Origin: Staphylococcus sp. NAM3COL9
GTDB lineage: Bacteria; Bacillota; Bacilli; Staphylococcales; Staphylococcaceae
Reading direction: 5' to 3'
Length of the DNA: 64,000 bases
Assembly: GCF_001431205.1 (NCBI RefSeq)
Contig: NZ_LGPC01000014.1
Location: forward strand, 339,149 to 403,148
The position numbers and the translations under genes were made by a program. Below the pieces are notes generated by a model. The model was not told the origin of the DNA and ran no database searches. It saw nothing but the letters and a program-made list of their open reading frames with translations. Of this stretch, positions 19,745 to 28,895 are shown piece by piece. Each line of letters starts with the position of its first letter. Within the stretch, counting starts at the first letter, position 1.

Positions 19745-20557
19745 TTATATTAAATCATCCTTTTGATGTTGCAAAGTGCTAATAAAATCTAAATACACTT
19801 CCACAAAATGATTGGGTTCTTCAACATGTGGCGCATGACCTGATTGCTTAAATTCTAAAATAGTTAAAGTTTGAAACGCATAATCGTATCTATCCGATGA
19901 TTCTCCCATAAATAAAGGATCATATTTTCCATTAACTAGAAGTGTTGGAACATTAACATGTTTAATCACAATATCTTTATTAAAAACTGGAAATCCCATT
20001 AATGCTCTTGTCGCAACAGCACTGTCTTCGGCTGATTGTCTACTATAAATGAGCTGGTTTTGAAACCATTTTTTCGCTTTCCCTTGGTCTTTATACATAT
20101 ACGGTAATAATAAAATAAGTGCTTCAGATTTATCAAAACCTTCTATTTCGTCTTGATGTTCTATCATTAATTTATTTAATCCGTGTACACTGTCTATCAA
20201 ATTAGATGCAATTAAAGTTAATGATGCCACCATTGATTCATATTTATTAGTAAAACTTTTAGCTATTAAGCCACCCATATCATGTCCAATTAAATGCGCT
20301 TCTTCAACATTTAATTTTTTCATTAACATTTTCAAATCTTCAACATGATCTTCTAAATTAAAGGAGTTTGGCTTAGAAGATTTACCATGTCCTCTCACAT
20401 CGTAGACAATAACCTCAAATTTATTTTTCAATGCATCTTTCAAGTTATATAAAGAAGCCATATTGCTATCTAGTCCATGTATTAATATAACAGGAAAACC
20501 TTGACCCTCACGGATATATGCTATCTCGTTGTTACAACTTGTTTCGATTTTTATCAT
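19745..20557 (-). CDS. Alpha/beta hydrolase with aspartate nucleophile
   Basis: A 270-aa cytoplasmic alpha/beta hydrolase. The oxyanion HGLD lies near residue 27, the nucleophile elbow GHDMGG near 94 has Asp rather than Ser, and the catalytic His is in QSGHAPHVEEP near 247. An Asp nucleophile points to the haloalkane-dehalogenase or epoxide-hydrolase branch rather than esterases. The acid residue is probably Asp in GKYDPLF. The substrate cannot be named. A related but degenerate fold is encoded at 22241-23044. Monocistronic with its own terminator. Confidence 0.85.
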   Translation of the reverse strand: MIKIETSCNNEIAYIREGQGFPVILIHGLDSNMASLYNLKDALKNKFEVIVYDVRGHGKSSKPNSFNLEDHVEDLKMLMKKLNVEEAHLIGHDMGGLIAKSFTNKYESMVASLTLIASNLIDSVHGLNKLMIEHQDEIEGFDKSEALILLLPYMYKDQGKAKKWFQNQLIYSRQSAEDSAVATRALMGFPVFNKDIVIKHVNVPTLLVNGKYDPLFMGESSDRYDYAFQTLTILEFKQSGHAPHVEEPNHFVEVYLDFISTLQHQKDDLI

Positions 20558-20743
20558 TATGGGCCACCTCCCTTTACAGAAGTAATATACCCTTATTTCA
20601 TGTTTATTACGCTATTATTTTTGTTTGTCAGAATATATCATTTATAAATTTATTATTTTTCTGTTCCAACTATTTAAAAACTCCCTTCAAATTAATATCT
20701 TGAAGAGAGTTTTTAAAATATATTTATATATACTAATTTATCC

Positions 20744-21454
20744 TTAGTTTCTAGATGAAATACGTATAGTGTAATAAATAATGACAATCAATAACAATAC
20801 CCAAATAATTATAGAACCAATTTGAGCAATTTCAGGACTACTAATCATAGCGTCTATCGTTTTTTGACAAAGTAGTAAACCAATTCCAGTAAATTCTAAT
20901 CTTCTAAAATAAAGACCAGCAATACTAAATATAATACCTACAAAAAAGACGGCTTGATGTCCATATACTGTTATTGCTACGATGCCTAAATTCATATTAA
21001 ATGCGTGCCCAATAATGAGAATTAAAGACACCCCTGCAACAACTAATCCTATAATTCTTTCGAATTTATTACTATAAAGATAATTTTTCCAATCAATACG
21101 CAAATATATAAAAATCGAAATTGGTAAGATAATTAAACAATAAAAGATAGACAATCCTGTTGCTGCTTGATACGGCACAAATTGTTTATCATATAAATAC
21201 GATAACAATACAAAATTAAGTATAAAAAACACAATAGGATTCAATTGCAATGTAAATAAATTACGTTGTATCGTCAAAATAACTTCAGCGGGTGATTTTT
21301 TTCTATATTCAATATAATCTTCATCTTTTTCTTCGGATTTCTGAAAATCTTTTTTCAATTTCACTTTAATGTCATCTATTAAATTTGGAGAAAGACCTTT
21401 ATGAGTGAAGTAATCATTAATGTTTTCCACTAGTACTTTGTCGTTAACTCTCAT
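20744..21454 (-). CDS. Unknown membrane protein with soluble N-terminal domain
   Basis: A 236-aa protein I do not recognise. Residues 1-75 are charged and helix-rich (NINDYFTHKGLSPNLIDDIKVKLKKDF). The rest forms about six membrane segments ending in IRISSRN. The layout, a small helical cytoplasmic domain before a membrane domain, resembles DUF1129-like staphylococcal proteins, but I cannot confirm membership. ATG 21454 has an AAAGGAGC site upstream. It stands alone on the minus strand. Confidence 0.65.
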   Translation of the reverse strand: MRVNDKVLVENINDYFTHKGLSPNLIDDIKVKLKKDFQKSEEKDEDYIEYRKKSPAEVILTIQRNLFTLQLNPIVFFILNFVLLSYLYDKQFVPYQAATGLSIFYCLIILPISIFIYLRIDWKNYLYSNKFERIIGLVVAGVSLILIIGHAFNMNLGIVAITVYGHQAVFFVGIIFSIAGLYFRRLEFTGIGLLLCQKTIDAMISSPEIAQIGSIIIWVLLLIVIIYYTIRISSRN

Positions 21455-21540
21455 GACAAGCTCCTTTAATAATATTTGAACTATATCTACTATAATTTAA
21501 TTTATAATCTCATACTTACACTTATTTTAACAATAAAATA

Positions 21541-21572
21541 ACCGACAAGTATATAGCTTTACACTTGCCGGT
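21541..21572 (-). terminator. Terminator of the secreted-protein gene
   Basis: ACCGACAAGT and ACTTGCCGGT arms (one mismatch) with a T-rich run on the minus-strand 3' side. Confidence 0.75.
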
Positions 21573-21605
21573 CAAATTATTCTTTTTAAAAGCTACAAGT
21601 AATAC

Positions 21606-22112
21606 TTATTCACCAATATCTATACGATAAAGTTTAATATTTTTATCACTTGGAGATGACGAGCTGAATTGATATGAAGCTTCACCATCTTGCACATAGC
21701 CAAAATTACCAGTTACGTTATTATAATGCTCACGTGCGACTGCATCTTTACTTAATTCGTTTTTAACTTCATCATAGGCTGGGCCGTCAGTATCATTATA
21801 ACTCATAGAAATACGAGTAATTTCGCCTTCATTTTTCTTGCCATCAGTAGTTACAATAAGTACACCATTCTCTTTTTTAAATTCGTAATAATGTTCATTG
21901 TCATCAGGTCGATGAGAATAGACTGGGGTATCGTTATTTTTCAATACGCTTTGAATAGACTCGCCTAATGTTGCGCCTTCTAATGTTGTATCTCCTTCTT
22001 GCAATGCTTTAACATTTTGGATAGAGTTACCTGAAGCCGCATCCACACTACCTGCACCAATTCCAGAAAACGCTAATCCTGAAACTAAAACTGCCGCAAA
22101 TATTTTTTTCAT
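21606..22112 (-). CDS. Secreted protein of unknown function
   Basis: A 168-aa precursor with a typical Sec signal peptide (MKKIFAAVLVSGLAFSGIG) and a likely cut after VDAASG or near residue 27. The mature part is acidic and beta-rich (HYYEFKKENGVLIVTTDG, then EGEITRISMSYND), without cell-wall anchor, lipobox or catalytic motif. ATG 22112 follows AGGAGAG; a GTG two codons earlier is too close to that site. Its size and style match the small exported antigens common in staphylococci, but no family name can be given. Confidence 0.75.
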   Translation of the reverse strand: MKKIFAAVLVSGLAFSGIGAGSVDAASGNSIQNVKALQEGDTTLEGATLGESIQSVLKNNDTPVYSHRPDDNEHYYEFKKENGVLIVTTDGKKNEGEITRISMSYNDTDGPAYDEVKNELSKDAVAREHYNNVTGNFGYVQDGEASYQFSSSSPSDKNIKLYRIDIGE

Positions 22113-22240
22113 AAGCACTCTCTCCTTTTATTTATAAGTTATTTTATGCTTATTAACAGTGTACTATAAATATTACGTAATTAACAGGGATGTTACAAAA
22201 AGATTACATATCCATATCATTTCGTAATATAAATACGCGG

Positions 22241-23044
22241 CTATACTATATTTTTGTTTTTTTCATTTGCTTTAATAAAATCTCCTACAACATCGAGGAA
22301 TTTTCCTTGTTGTTCTATAAATGGATATAAACCTGATTTTTCGAACACTTCAAACGAAACATCTCCAATATAGTCGCCCACTTCTTTAGCTTCTACAACG
22401 GTTGTTCTTTCGCCATGTTGCCCAGCGACAATTAAAGTTGGCAAATGGATTTTCCCTAAATAATGCATAATATTATTATTATTAAATGATTCCTTAACTG
22501 CTTTTAGTTCAGCTTTCGTAGCAATCGCATTGGTATCATCTACTTGTTTTAAAAACTTTTTAGCAGTGCGTTTTGAATAATATAGATGTTTGTCAAAAAA
22601 CTTTTGTTGCGCTTCTTGTTCCCAATTACGCACTTTATCCGAATATTTACGATACAAACGTTCTTCAGGTGTTATTTCGTTAAGTAACGTTGGATTGACT
22701 AACGTCAGTGTCGTTGCCATTTCTGGATATTGAGCAACAAATGAGGCCGCAACTGAGCCACCTAGCTCATGACCAATTAATGAACACTCTGGAATATATA
22801 AATAATCTAATAGCGCTTTAATATCCTCTGCATAAGTTTCAAACTCAATATCCTTTGGTTTATCTGAATAACCATGACCTCTTAAGTCAATAAGCACAAC
22901 CTGATGCGTTTTATTTAAAGTATTTTCAATCTCATTGTACACAGATAAATTATCTAAAGCAGTGTGTATCACAGCTATAGCATCTCCCTCACCACTTGTT
23001 CTGTAATTCAAAGCGACACCATCTTTTGTTGTGAATAAATTCAT
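22241..23044 (-). CDS. Alpha/beta-hydrolase-fold protein with degenerate catalytic residues
   Basis: A 267-aa protein that aligns along its length with alpha/beta hydrolases (DLRGHGYSDKP near 55; a GHxxGG elbow near 91). The nucleophile position holds Glu (GHELGG), the oxyanion HG is HT (VIHTALDN), the acid loop reads VAGQHGERTT without the usual Asp, and the SGHxPxxEQ histidine is Leu (SGLYPFIEQQ). All of these residues have changed while the fold motifs stay, so it is probably not a hydrolase and may be a binding or regulatory protein. It starts 3 bases after the stop of the HAD gene, so the two likely form an operon. Confidence 0.8.
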   Translation of the reverse strand: MNLFTTKDGVALNYRTSGEGDAIAVIHTALDNLSVYNEIENTLNKTHQVVLIDLRGHGYSDKPKDIEFETYAEDIKALLDYLYIPECSLIGHELGGSVAASFVAQYPEMATTLTLVNPTLLNEITPEERLYRKYSDKVRNWEQEAQQKFFDKHLYYSKRTAKKFLKQVDDTNAIATKAELKAVKESFNNNNIMHYLGKIHLPTLIVAGQHGERTTVVEAKEVGDYIGDVSFEVFEKSGLYPFIEQQGKFLDVVGDFIKANEKNKNIV

Positions 23045-23047
23045 TAA

Positions 23048-23746
23048 TTATCTTCCTTTCTTCGCTACAGATAATATTGTTAATAATTCTTCAGTGCTCC
23101 TAATCGTAAAATCTATTTCTTCAGGTAATGGTTCTACTTCAACATCATCGTCTTCCCTAAACCAAACGCTAATCATTCCCATTGCTCTCGCAGGTGCAAC
23201 ATCATTTAATGGATCATCACCCACATACATCGTTTCTTCTGGTTTTGTCCCTAGTTGGGATAACATATCTTCAAAAATCTTAGGATGTGGCTTACGGTAG
23301 CCCACTGTTTCAGATGTAGACAAATAGTTAATCGCATCCTCTACACCTAAAGTATGCATCCGGAATTGTTTGATTTTCGACTTTCCATTTGCGATTACAC
23401 CCGTGAGATAGCCATTACTTGTTAACTTTTCAAGTGTATAAAGCGTGTCGTAATAAGGAAATACATAACGGTAAAAGTGCATTTCAAAATCATTAAATAA
23501 GTCCTTCCACGTTAAGCGATCAACATGAAAATCTTTAATAATTGCTTTATACAACTCTGGTTTATCATGATCTTCATCATCGTCTAATTCTATAAATTTT
23601 TTCTTAAAATCTGCAAGTTGTATACGTACTAAATAGTCATGAAATCTTTCATACTGTTCTTCTATAAATTTTTCGCGTGATTTTTTTCGATCTAAAAGTG
23701 TGCCTTCTAAATCAAAGACGACCGCTTTCACTTGTGTTAAGTCCAT
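23048..23746 (-). CDS. HAD-family hydrolase
   Basis: A HAD phosphatase of about 232 aa. Motif I is VVFDLEGTLLD, with the nucleophilic Asp kept and the usual second Asp replaced by Glu. Motif II is weak (VIANGKS), motif III Lys is in GYRKPHPKIF, and motif IV is YVGDDPLNDVAPA. A helical cap lies between residues 20 and 90. Three consecutive ATG codons (23752, 23749, 23746) follow AAAGAGG; I chose the last because its spacing of 8 bases is best. It is followed at once by the degenerate alpha/beta hydrolase gene. The substrate is unknown. Confidence 0.85.
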   Translation of the reverse strand: MDLTQVKAVVFDLEGTLLDRKKSREKFIEEQYERFHDYLVRIQLADFKKKFIELDDDEDHDKPELYKAIIKDFHVDRLTWKDLFNDFEMHFYRYVFPYYDTLYTLEKLTSNGYLTGVIANGKSKIKQFRMHTLGVEDAINYLSTSETVGYRKPHPKIFEDMLSQLGTKPEETMYVGDDPLNDVAPARAMGMISVWFREDDDVEVEPLPEEIDFTIRSTEELLTILSVAKKGR

Positions 23747-23821
23747 CATCATTACCTCTTTATTCAAACTTTTGCTTTAATTTATGCTTAACAGCATACA
23801 TATTCATCTATTGCTACTTCG

Positions 23822-24772
23822 TTATTCATACATACGTGACTGTGTAATCATGACATAGAACAATACTGGTATACCCAGTAAGGCGAGTATAATACTTGCA
23901 GGTACTTGGAATGGTTCTAAAACAACACTTCCTAACCAATCTGAAAGCACCATAATTGTACCACCAATAACCATATTAAGTACCATTTGTTGCCCTAAAT
24001 CATAATGACCACTATGTCGCCGTACAAGTTGTGGTATAACCATACCAATAAAGCCAATAACACCAACATACGCAACGATTACTGCAGTTAAAATTGATGC
24101 AATCAGCAACACACTATATGCCATGCTTTGAACATTTAAACCTAATGATTTAGCTCGTAAATCACCAAGTTGTAATAATTTAATTTTAGAAATCATGCTT
24201 AACAAAATAATAACACCAATGAGTAACACTGTGCCAATGTATACCACTTCGTTATATTCAGCTGAAGAGAAGCCACCAAACATATAATTGACAATATTAT
24301 TCATTTTATTTTGATTAAATATAATGAGGATATATAGAAAAGCGTTAAATAAAGCCCCTATCATAATACCCGATAATATCAATGTTCTAATAGGATAGCC
24401 TCTCGACATCGACATCGTTAAAGCAAGAACTAAAACCAATGTAATAATACTGAATACAACTGAAAATATTGGTAACCATATAAATGACATTCCTAGGACG
24501 ACAGCCAAGCCTGACCCAAATGTTGCACCACTCGCTAATCCTAATGTAAAACTATCCGCTAATGGATTGTTTAATAACGTTTGAAACATATGGCCAGCTA
24601 GTGTTAAGCCAATACCTGCAAGCAATGCTTGTAGTGTTCTGGGTAGTCTAACTTGAAAGAGAATTGTTTGGGTCAATGTGTCACTGATATCCCCAATACT
24701 CCATAATAAACTTAGCAATATGCTAGCAATGAGTACTGTTAGCCATATTATGATTGATTTATAGTACTTCAT
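23822..24772 (-). CDS. FecCD/BtuC-type ABC transporter permease
   Basis: A 316-aa permease of the iron-chelate/cobalamin importer family with about ten membrane helices. Family motifs are VRLPRTLQALLAGIGLTLAGHMFQ near 42, NPLADSFTLGLASGATFG near 69 and GVIGFIGMVIPQLVRRHSGHYD near 237, the last holding the contact to the ATPase. It follows the binding-protein gene after 142 bases. ATG 24772 has no good ribosome site (an AAAGCGTGGC stretch is the nearest). No ATPase gene is in the cluster, so a shared ATPase such as FhuC probably energises it. Confidence 0.9.
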   Translation of the reverse strand: MKYYKSIIIWLTVLIASILLSLLWSIGDISDTLTQTILFQVRLPRTLQALLAGIGLTLAGHMFQTLLNNPLADSFTLGLASGATFGSGLAVVLGMSFIWLPIFSVVFSIITLVLVLALTMSMSRGYPIRTLILSGIMIGALFNAFLYILIIFNQNKMNNIVNYMFGGFSSAEYNEVVYIGTVLLIGVIILLSMISKIKLLQLGDLRAKSLGLNVQSMAYSVLLIASILTAVIVAYVGVIGFIGMVIPQLVRRHSGHYDLGQQMVLNMVIGGTIMVLSDWLGSVVLEPFQVPASIILALLGIPVLFYVMITQSRMYE

Positions 24773-24914
24773 TTTTTTGCCACGCTTTCAATGAAATCTT
24801 TCAATTATTACAATACCATCTGTTTATGCTTAACACTAAACCTCTCCAAATAAACACTTGGAATTTCATAAGCGCAAGACTGTACAGTTATATGGATAAA
24901 TAGGCAAATTCCTA

Positions 24915-25799
24915 CTATTTGTAAATAGCCTCTTTCAAAGCTTTTAATCCATCATCAATACGTGGCCCAGGACGTGAAATTTGATCGCCATTCACAGCTT
25001 CAACATGGTTTTGTTGCACTGCTTTTATGTCACTAAATCCACCACGATGGTTCAACGCTTGTTGGTATTCATCTTTAGAAATACCCATTGTCGAAATCAT
25101 AACATCTGGATTTTTCTTAATAATTGCTTCTTTACTTACTTTTTGCCAACCCTTCATATTCGAAAAACTATTCGCTGTGTTTAATTGATTTAACATATCA
25201 TCAAAAAATGTATTTTTACCTGCTGTATATATTTCTGGTTCTGAAGATACTTCCATAAATACTTTTTTTGATTTAGCATCTTTCGGTACAGATGCTTTCA
25301 CTTCTTTAATATTTTGTTTCGTCTCTTTAATGAGTGCATTTGCCTTATTCTCTTTACCAGTCACCTTCCCAATTTGTTTAAATGTGCTATACATTTCGGT
25401 GAGCGACTGTCCATCTTTCACGTAGACTATTTTAACGCCACTATCTTTAAGCGTATTTAATATGTCACCACTTACCGATTTTTGTGATTCATGCGCTAAA
25501 ATTAAATCTGGTTTTGCTTTTAATAAGGATTCTTTATTTAATTTCATTGCATCAAACTGCTGCTTATCTTTAACTTCTTTCGGATAGTCATCCACAGTCG
25601 AGACACCCACAATATTATTTCCTAACCCTAATTCATACAATATCTCAGTATTACTAGGCATCAACGATATAATCCTATCGTAAGAACGTTTGTCCGAATT
25701 CTGCGATTTCTCTTTAGGTTGATTTCCATTTATCTCACAAGCTGCTAATAAAAATACTAAAACAATTAAAAGACAAATCATTTTATGAGGTCTTTTCAC
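24915..25799 (-). CDS. Metal-chelate/cobalamin-type ABC substrate-binding lipoprotein (BtuF-like)
   Basis: A 294-aa cluster A-II binding protein. The signal peptide ends in the lipobox LLAAC with the lipid Cys at 21. The mature protein shows the BtuF-like opening IISLMPSNTEILYELGLGNNIVGVSTVDDYP, then a long bridging helix and a second lobe ending RPGPRIDDGLKALKEAIYK, which is typical of the siderophore and B12 group. The ligand cannot be told from sequence; siderophore, haem and cobalamin are all possible. The permease follows on the same strand. I see no clear Fur box upstream. Confidence 0.88.
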   Translation of the reverse strand: MKRPHKMICLLIVLVFLLAACEINGNQPKEKSQNSDKRSYDRIISLMPSNTEILYELGLGNNIVGVSTVDDYPKEVKDKQQFDAMKLNKESLLKAKPDLILAHESQKSVSGDILNTLKDSGVKIVYVKDGQSLTEMYSTFKQIGKVTGKENKANALIKETKQNIKEVKASVPKDAKSKKVFMEVSSEPEIYTAGKNTFFDDMLNQLNTANSFSNMKGWQKVSKEAIIKKNPDVMISTMGISKDEYQQALNHRGGFSDIKAVQQNHVEAVNGDQISRPGPRIDDGLKALKEAIYK

Positions 25800-25949
25800 A
25801 TCGTAATCTCCTAGTTCATATTTTTCTTTATCATATCAAAATTCTGTTCAATTTTAATTAACAATGCTAAATTTTTTTCTATAAATACGCATTTGATTGT
25901 AAAATCCCTAAAAAAACCAAACGCCTTTTATTAGTTATTTGATGTCTAG

Positions 25950-26362
25950 TTAAGCATTTATGCCACATTTTATAAACTGCTCATCTTGCTCATACGTATG
26001 TGCCATATATTCGATAAATGGATTGTCACAATTAGTCACTTGAATCGATAAAATACGTTTGAATTCTTCAATGTTGTCAACTGCTTGATTAGGTGTAATG
26101 CCCCCATTTTGCAACCGAGTATTTTATTTTTTTCATCTACAGTACATTCAAAATATTGTTTTATTTCTTCTAATGTTAATTCTAGGACTCTTAAAAATAA
26201 AATATGCTGCAGTTTCGTTAGATTTTCCATGTTATATGATATGTAACCTTGCTCATAAATTTGATTGGTTATTAACATATCTATTTCATGATAGTAATGC
26301 AATATGCGCGTACTTACACCAGTAATATTTGCGATGTCTTTCGGACTAAATTGTTATTTCAA
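25950..26362 (-). pseudogene. Decayed MerR-family (TipA-like) regulator
   Basis: Remnant of a MerR activator. A GGAG ribosome site is followed by TTG AAA and an in-frame TAA (26356-26354), then QFSPKDIANITGVSTRILHYYHEIDML, a good MerR recognition helix and wing. The frame continues through LELTLEEIKQYFE to about 26085. The C-terminus then continues in another frame (25950-26100) as QAVDNIEEFKRILSIQ and NPFIEYMAHTYEQDEQFIK, the end of a TipAS-like ligand domain. Total coding length is far shorter than the usual 240-250 aa, so there is an early stop, an internal deletion and a frameshift. Intact relatives sit at this place in other staphylococci, as far as I recall. Confidence 0.75.
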
Positions 26363-26422
26363 TTATCTCGTCTCCTATAATGAAGTATGTCGTATTACGT
26401 TATGTGAAGGTCAACCCCTTGT

Positions 26423-27058
26423 TTAATTTTCAAAATAAGCATCTAAAAATGTATATTTTGTATTTATTTTACCGTTAAAATAATTTTTTCCAAAATTATC
26501 TAACAATGCGTGGAATTCATTAGCATCTTGATTTGAAAAGTCATTTGGTAGTTTAATGTGCCGCTTTAATTTTTCATAGCTGTCAGTTTGCGTATATCCT
26601 AATTTTCGATAGAGTCTCCTAGAATAACTGTCTGCAATAAACTCAACGCCTCCAAAGATATATACAATGAGTACATCAGCTGTCTCACTACCAATGCCTT
26701 TAATTTCTAACAATGTTTTTCTCAAATCTTGCTTATAGTAATCGTTAATCTCCTGATAATCAAAATCGTAGTGAGCCAACCAATTTAATAAAGAGAGAAT
26801 TGTTTGTGCCTTATTTTTATAAAACCCACTTGATTTTATGAATACTTGCAACTCTTCTAACTTTAAATTCAAGATGTGATATGGTTCTAGATGTGTTGCT
26901 TGCTTTAAAGATTCAATTGCATATGCTGCATTTCTCCAATTCGTATTCTGAACGAGAATCGCGTCCAACATAACTTCTATTTTTGATTCTGCCGGCCACC
27001 AACCCTGCGGTCCCATATGCTCATATAGTAGTTGATATAACGTTTTTGTATCCAACAT
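26423..27058 (-). CDS. HhH-GPD DNA glycosylase (endonuclease III-like, no Fe-S cluster)
   Basis: A 211-aa base-excision repair glycosylase. The helix-hairpin-helix LLEIKGIGSETADVLIVY lies near residue 112 and the catalytic Asp is in FIADSYSRRL near 138. The usual catalytic Lys of bifunctional endonuclease III is absent (GIGSETAD), and the C-terminus (FNGKINTKYTFLDAYFEN) has no four-Cys cluster motif. This makes it more like the monofunctional alkyl-base glycosylases of the MagIII type. ATG 27058 has AGGTGGG six bases upstream; the upstream extension lacks a site. Downstream of argS on the same strand, after a terminator. Confidence 0.85.
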   Translation of the reverse strand: MLDTKTLYQLLYEHMGPQGWWPAESKIEVMLDAILVQNTNWRNAAYAIESLKQATHLEPYHILNLKLEELQVFIKSSGFYKNKAQTILSLLNWLAHYDFDYQEINDYYKQDLRKTLLEIKGIGSETADVLIVYIFGGVEFIADSYSRRLYRKLGYTQTDSYEKLKRHIKLPNDFSNQDANEFHALLDNFGKNYFNGKINTKYTFLDAYFEN

Positions 27059-27118
27059 AATATACCCACCTCTCTTCAACTTTAAGTTTTATAATTACTT
27101 ATAAGTTAGTTTATTTTT

Positions 27119-27205
27119 AAAAAAGAGCGAGCAACGATTTGTTGTTGGATAAGTTGTTAAACTATCTAATCCATACAAATCTATTACTCACTCTCGTTAA
27201 TTGAA
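27119..27205 (-). terminator. Large hairpin terminator after argS
   Basis: Arms around AGAGCGAG...GATTTGT (from 27123) and ACAAATC...CACTCTC (to about 27195) pair with several G.T pairs, with an inner GGATA/TATCTAATCC hairpin. The A run at 27119-27123 gives the U tail on the minus strand. Confidence 0.65.
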
Positions 27206-27227
27206 TCTTATCACTTTAGACTTTTAC

Positions 27228-28895
27228 TTACATAGATTCTGGTGCATTAACGCCAACTAAATCTAATGCATTATGCATTGTGATTTTGACTGCATTAATA
27301 AGCGCGATTAACGCTTTTGTCTTTTCAACATCATCTGTTAATACTTTTTCCGCATTATAGAATTTATGGAAGTGAGAAGCTAACTCTTGAATATAATTCG
27401 TAATTCTATGAGGTGCTCTTTGAACTGCTGAACTTTCAATCATTGTTTCGAATTCAGCTACTTTTTTCAATAAATCAATTGCTTTTGCATTTGTTATATA
27501 TGAATAATCCGCTTCTTTTGAAGGTTTAATGTCTCTATCTTCAGCTTGTTTCAAAATCGAACAAATACGTGCATGTGCATATTGTGCATAATACACTGGA
27601 TTATCTTGAGATTCTTGTTTCGCAAGTTCCATATCAAAATCAAAATGTGTATCCGGGCTACGCATTGTTAAGAAATAACGTGCAGCATCTACACCGACTT
27701 CATCCATAATTTCACGTAACGTAATTGCATTACCTGTACGTTTACTCATTTTCACTTCTTGTCCATCTTGCATTAATCGAACCATTTGCATAATTTGGAT
27801 TTCAAGGCGGTCATTTTCTACACCAAATGTTTCTAACGATGCTTTCAAACGGTTAATATAACCGTGATGGTCTGCACCAAATAAGTTGATTAATACATCG
27901 TTGCCACGTTCTATTTTATCAAAATGATAAGCGATATCAGGCAAGAAGTAAGTGTAGTTGCCGTCTTTCTTGATTAATACTCTATCTTTATCATCTTTAA
28001 AATCAGTTGTACGTAACCACGTTGCGCCATCTTGTTCGTACGTATAGCCAAGTTCTGTCATTTTATCTAAGACTTTTTTAATTTCGCCTTTTTCGTATAA
28101 AGATGTTTCACTAAACCAACTGTCAAAGTGTGTATTGAAATCAGACAAATCTTTTCTTAATTTTTCCATTTCATAATCGACACCTAATTGTCTAAACGTT
28201 TTTATACGTCCGTCCTCTGAAAGGTCTTTTAACTCAGGTTGTTTGTCAGCTAAATCTTTACCAATATTAATGATATCCTTGCCGTGGTAACCACCTTCTG
28301 GCATTTCAAAAGAATCATCACCCAGCGCTTCAAAATAGCGTGATTCAATTGAGCGCGCCAAATTCGTAATTTGATTACCAGCATCGTTGATATAGTATTC
28401 TCTTGTTACTTGATAGCCTGCTGCTTCTAAGATATTGGACAACGTATCTCCAACTGCTGCATTGCGCGCATGTCCAATATGTAGGTCTCCTGTTGGGTTT
28501 GCAGAAACATACTCTACTAAGATACTTTTACCGTTAGCTTCTTCAGTATGGCCAAATTTGTCACCTTTATCCATTGCTTCAGAAATGATTGCAGTTAAGT
28601 ACGAATTGTCTAAATAAAAATTAATAAACCCAGGTCCTGCGATAGCTACTTTTTCTACTTTAGCTTTTGTTGTATCTAAATTATCTACAATAGCTTGTGC
28701 GATTTCACGTGGATTGCGTTTTGCTATTTTTGTTAAGACCATTGCAATATTTGTTGAATAGTCACCATTACTTTTATCTTTAGGAATTTCTATCTTTATT
28801 TCTGGAATTTCACTCGTATCAGCAAGTTGTGCTTGTTGAATACTGTTATTAATTTCTTCAACCAACGTTTGTTTAACTTGATCAATTATGTTCAT
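27228..28895 (-). CDS. argS: Arginyl-tRNA synthetase
   Basis: Class I aminoacyl-tRNA synthetase, 555 aa, attaching Arg to tRNA(Arg). It has the N-terminal Add-1 domain with [12 protein letters not shown] stretches, the HIGH-type motif [18 protein letters not shown] near 135, the KMSK-type VKMSKRTGN near 377 and the C-terminal DALR anticodon-binding domain ending [12 protein letters not shown]. Full length for the family. The ATG shares one base with the stop of the DUF1934 gene, so the two are translationally coupled. I saw no T-box leader before the pair. Confidence 0.97.
   Translation of the reverse strand: MNIIDQVKQTLVEEINNSIQQAQLADTSEIPEIKIEIPKDKSNGDYSTNIAMVLTKIAKRNPREIAQAIVDNLDTTKAKVEKVAIAGPGFINFYLDNSYLTAIISEAMDKGDKFGHTEEANGKSILVEYVSANPTGDLHIGHARNAAVGDTLSNILEAAGYQVTREYYINDAGNQITNLARSIESRYFEALGDDSFEMPEGGYHGKDIINIGKDLADKQPELKDLSEDGRIKTFRQLGVDYEMEKLRKDLSDFNTHFDSWFSETSLYEKGEIKKVLDKMTELGYTYEQDGATWLRTTDFKDDKDRVLIKKDGNYTYFLPDIAYHFDKIERGNDVLINLFGADHHGYINRLKASLETFGVENDRLEIQIMQMVRLMQDGQEVKMSKRTGNAITLREIMDEVGVDAARYFLTMRSPDTHFDFDMELAKQESQDNPVYYAQYAHARICSILKQAEDRDIKPSKEADYSYITNAKAIDLLKKVAEFETMIESSAVQRAPHRITNYIQELASHFHKFYNAEKVLTDDVEKTKALIALINAVKITMHNALDLVGVNAPESM

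Noticed and set aside
24801..24836. 12-codon leader ORF between binding protein and permease genes
   Set aside because: A GGAGAGG site precedes a GTG, but a frame this short can arise by chance; mentioned only as a possible explanation for the weak permease start.
26036..26302. 88-aa open frame as an intact gene
   Set aside because: It is the middle of a MerR-type regulator; the N-terminal helix lies upstream of its first Met behind an in-frame stop, and the C-terminus is in another frame. I annotate a pseudogene instead.
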